Assembly (NCBI GenBank): GCA_012962365.1
Contig: DTXR01000048.1
Coordinates: 1-5,758 of the forward strand
DNA length: 5,758 bases
Source: Chromatiaceae bacterium
GTDB taxonomy: Bacteria; Pseudomonadota; Gammaproteobacteria; Chromatiales; Chromatiaceae
Direction of reading: 5' to 3'
A program made the position numbers and the translations under genes. A model generated the notes under the pieces. It did no database searches, had not been told where the DNA came from, and was given only the letters and a program-made list of their open reading frames with translations. This document shows positions 4,688-5,758 of this stretch, piece after piece (positions within the stretch are counted from its first letter, which is position 1; every line of letters begins with the position of its first letter).

Positions 4688-5758
4688 ATGTCCTATCAGG
4701 TATTAGCGCGCAAATGGCGACCCAAGGCCTTTGAAGAAATGGTCGGGCAGGAGCATGTGGTGCGTGCCCTGAGCAATGCCCTGGACAACGATCGCCTGCA
4801 CCATGCCTATCTGTTTACCGGCACCCGGGGAGTGGGCAAGACCACCCTGGCGCGCATCCTGGCAAAATCCCTGAACTGCGAGAAGGGCGTCAGCTCGACC
4901 CCCTGCGGTGAATGCAGCATCTGTCAGGAAGTGGATGACGGCCGCTTCGCCGATCTGCTGGAAGTCGATGCTGCATCCCGCACCAAGGTTGATCAGACCC
5001 TGGAACTGCTGGAGAACGTACCTTTTGCGCCCATCCGCGGCCGTTACAAGGTGTACCTTATCGACGAGGTGCACATGTTTTCGAATTCCAGCTTCAATGC
5101 ACTTCTGAAGACACTGGAAGAGCCGCCACCCCATGTGAAATTCCTGCTGGCTACCACAGATCCCCAGAAAGTACCGGTGACCGTGTTGTCCCGCTGTCTG
5201 CAGATGAATCTCAAACGCCTGCCCGTGGATAAGATTCGGGGGCAGTTTGAACATGTTCTCAAGGCGGAAGCTGTGGAAGCCGAAGCCGCAGCCCTCGATC
5301 TTCTGGCCAGAGTGGCTGACGGCAGCATGCGTGATGGGCTCAGCATTCTCGACCAGGCCATTGCCTTTGGCGGTGGCCAGGTCAGGGAGGAAGAAGTCAA
5401 GGCCATGCTGGGCGTGGTGGCCCAGGACAGGTTGCCGCAGCTGTTGCGAGCCGTGATTGACGATGATGCCGGTGCCGTACTCGAAAAGATCGCACATGCG
5501 GCACAACAATCGCCGGATTTTTCCGCCCTGTTGAAAGACTTGTTGCTGCTGCTGCATCGTATCGCCCTGTACCAGGCGTCTCCAGAAGCTGCTGATGCCA
5601 ATTGGGGTGACCTCCAGGCTGTGCAGGAATTGGCCGGTCTGATGAATGCGGAGGATGTACAGCTCTTCTACGAGCTTGCTTTGCGGGGCCAGAGAGACCT
5701 TTACCTCGCTCCGGATCCGCGTAGCGGGTTCGAGATGATTTTGCTGCGTATGTTGGCC
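4688..5758 (+). CDS. dnaX: DNA polymerase III subunit tau/gamma, 3'-truncated by the window end
   Basis: The clamp-loader ATPase of the replisome loads the beta sliding clamp, and full-length tau also links polymerase cores and DnaB. The first 357 residues are visible, with no stop before the window ends. The start MSYQVLARKWRP equals the E. coli start. Walker A is GTRGVGKTT (45-53). Zinc-binding cysteines are Cys64, 73, 76 and 79. Walker B is LIDEVHM (124-130), sensor 1 is ATTD (155-158), the SRC motif with the arginine finger is 168-170, and sensor 2 is GSMRDGLS (212-219). Residues about 230-357 cover the domain III collar (LLHRIA, YEL, LAPDPRSGFEM). The C-terminal tau domains and any programmed frameshift site that would give gamma lie beyond the window. 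The 20 bases before the ATG (CCATTATTTGTGCTTCATTT) have no Shine-Dalgarno and follow directly on 4.5S RNA. No nearby in-frame alternative start exists, so the start is set by homology. Confidence 0.96.
   Translation, partial: MSYQVLARKWRPKAFEEMVGQEHVVRALSNALDNDRLHHAYLFTGTRGVGKTTLARILAKSLNCEKGVSSTPCGECSICQEVDDGRFADLLEVDAASRTKVDQTLELLENVPFAPIRGRYKVYLIDEVHMFSNSSFNALLKTLEEPPPHVKFLLATTDPQKVPVTVLSRCLQMNLKRLPVDKIRGQFEHVLKAEAVEAEAAALDLLARVADGSMRDGLSILDQAIAFGGGQVREEEVKAMLGVVAQDRLPQLLRAVIDDDAGAVLEKIAHAAQQSPDFSALLKDLLLLLHRIALYQASPEAADANWGDLQAVQELAGLMNAEDVQLFYELALRGQRDLYLAPDPRSGFEMILLRMLA

Noticed and set aside
4461..4706. 81-codon plus-strand open frame across the ffs region
   Set aside because: It covers the hairpins and the whole 4.5S RNA, whose bases are constrained by RNA structure. 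The translated peptide has no recognisable family.
5541..5555. Short TTG/CTG repeat in dnaX
   Set aside because: It encodes a Leu-rich helix at the same place as LLVEMLGLLHRI in E. coli DnaX. It is a codon-level coincidence, not a functional repeat.
4703..5557. 284-codon open frame on the minus strand opposite dnaX
   Set aside because: dnaX in this region is certain from its Walker, zinc and SRC motifs. The antisense product has no family features and is rich in Gln/His/Gly, as expected of a shadow.
5700..5758. Search for the dnaX programmed frameshift slippery site
   Set aside because: In E. coli the A-rich slippery site lies at about codon 430. This window ends at codon 357, so its presence cannot be judged.

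Overview
The window reads as chromosomal core-genome DNA from a gammaproteobacterium of moderately high GC. I infer this from an E. coli-like RssA, a DnaX that follows the E. coli protein closely, a short 4.5S-type SRP RNA directly upstream of dnaX, and a two-subunit biotin-dependent carboxylase of the kind found in Pseudomonas and sulfur-oxidising gammaproteobacteria. All genes are on the + strand. I see no mobile element, CRISPR array, phage gene or tRNA.

Left block (1-3122): the 3' end of a biotin carboxylase gene (pycA/accC-like) is followed 11 bases later by a 606-residue carboxyltransferase plus biotin-carrier subunit (pycB/oadA-like). A patatin-like serine hydrolase of the RssA family overlaps the end of pycB by 20 bases and starts at TTG. 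The spacing suggests one transcript. Biotin carboxylase next to an OadA-type subunit, with no decarboxylase membrane subunits in view, favours a two-subunit pyruvate carboxylase that makes oxaloacetate from pyruvate, over a sodium-pumping decarboxylase.

Middle block (3123-4441): a 143-base gap with one weak promoter candidate precedes a membrane-bound diguanylate cyclase. It has about six transmembrane segments, a short helical linker and a GGDEF domain with an intact GGEEF active site but no RxxD product-inhibition site.

Right block (4442-5758): a 115-base spacer contains a candidate stable-RNA promoter and two tandem hairpins. The second hairpin runs up to the first base of the 4.5S SRP RNA gene (ffs, about 4557-4668). 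Twenty bases after the RNA, dnaX (DNA polymerase III tau/gamma) begins without a visible Shine-Dalgarno site. It is cut off by the window end after 357 codons.

No previously undescribed system is evident. The least ordinary structure is the hairpin-rich leader joined to ffs and running directly into dnaX. The remaining observations are modest variations on known families.
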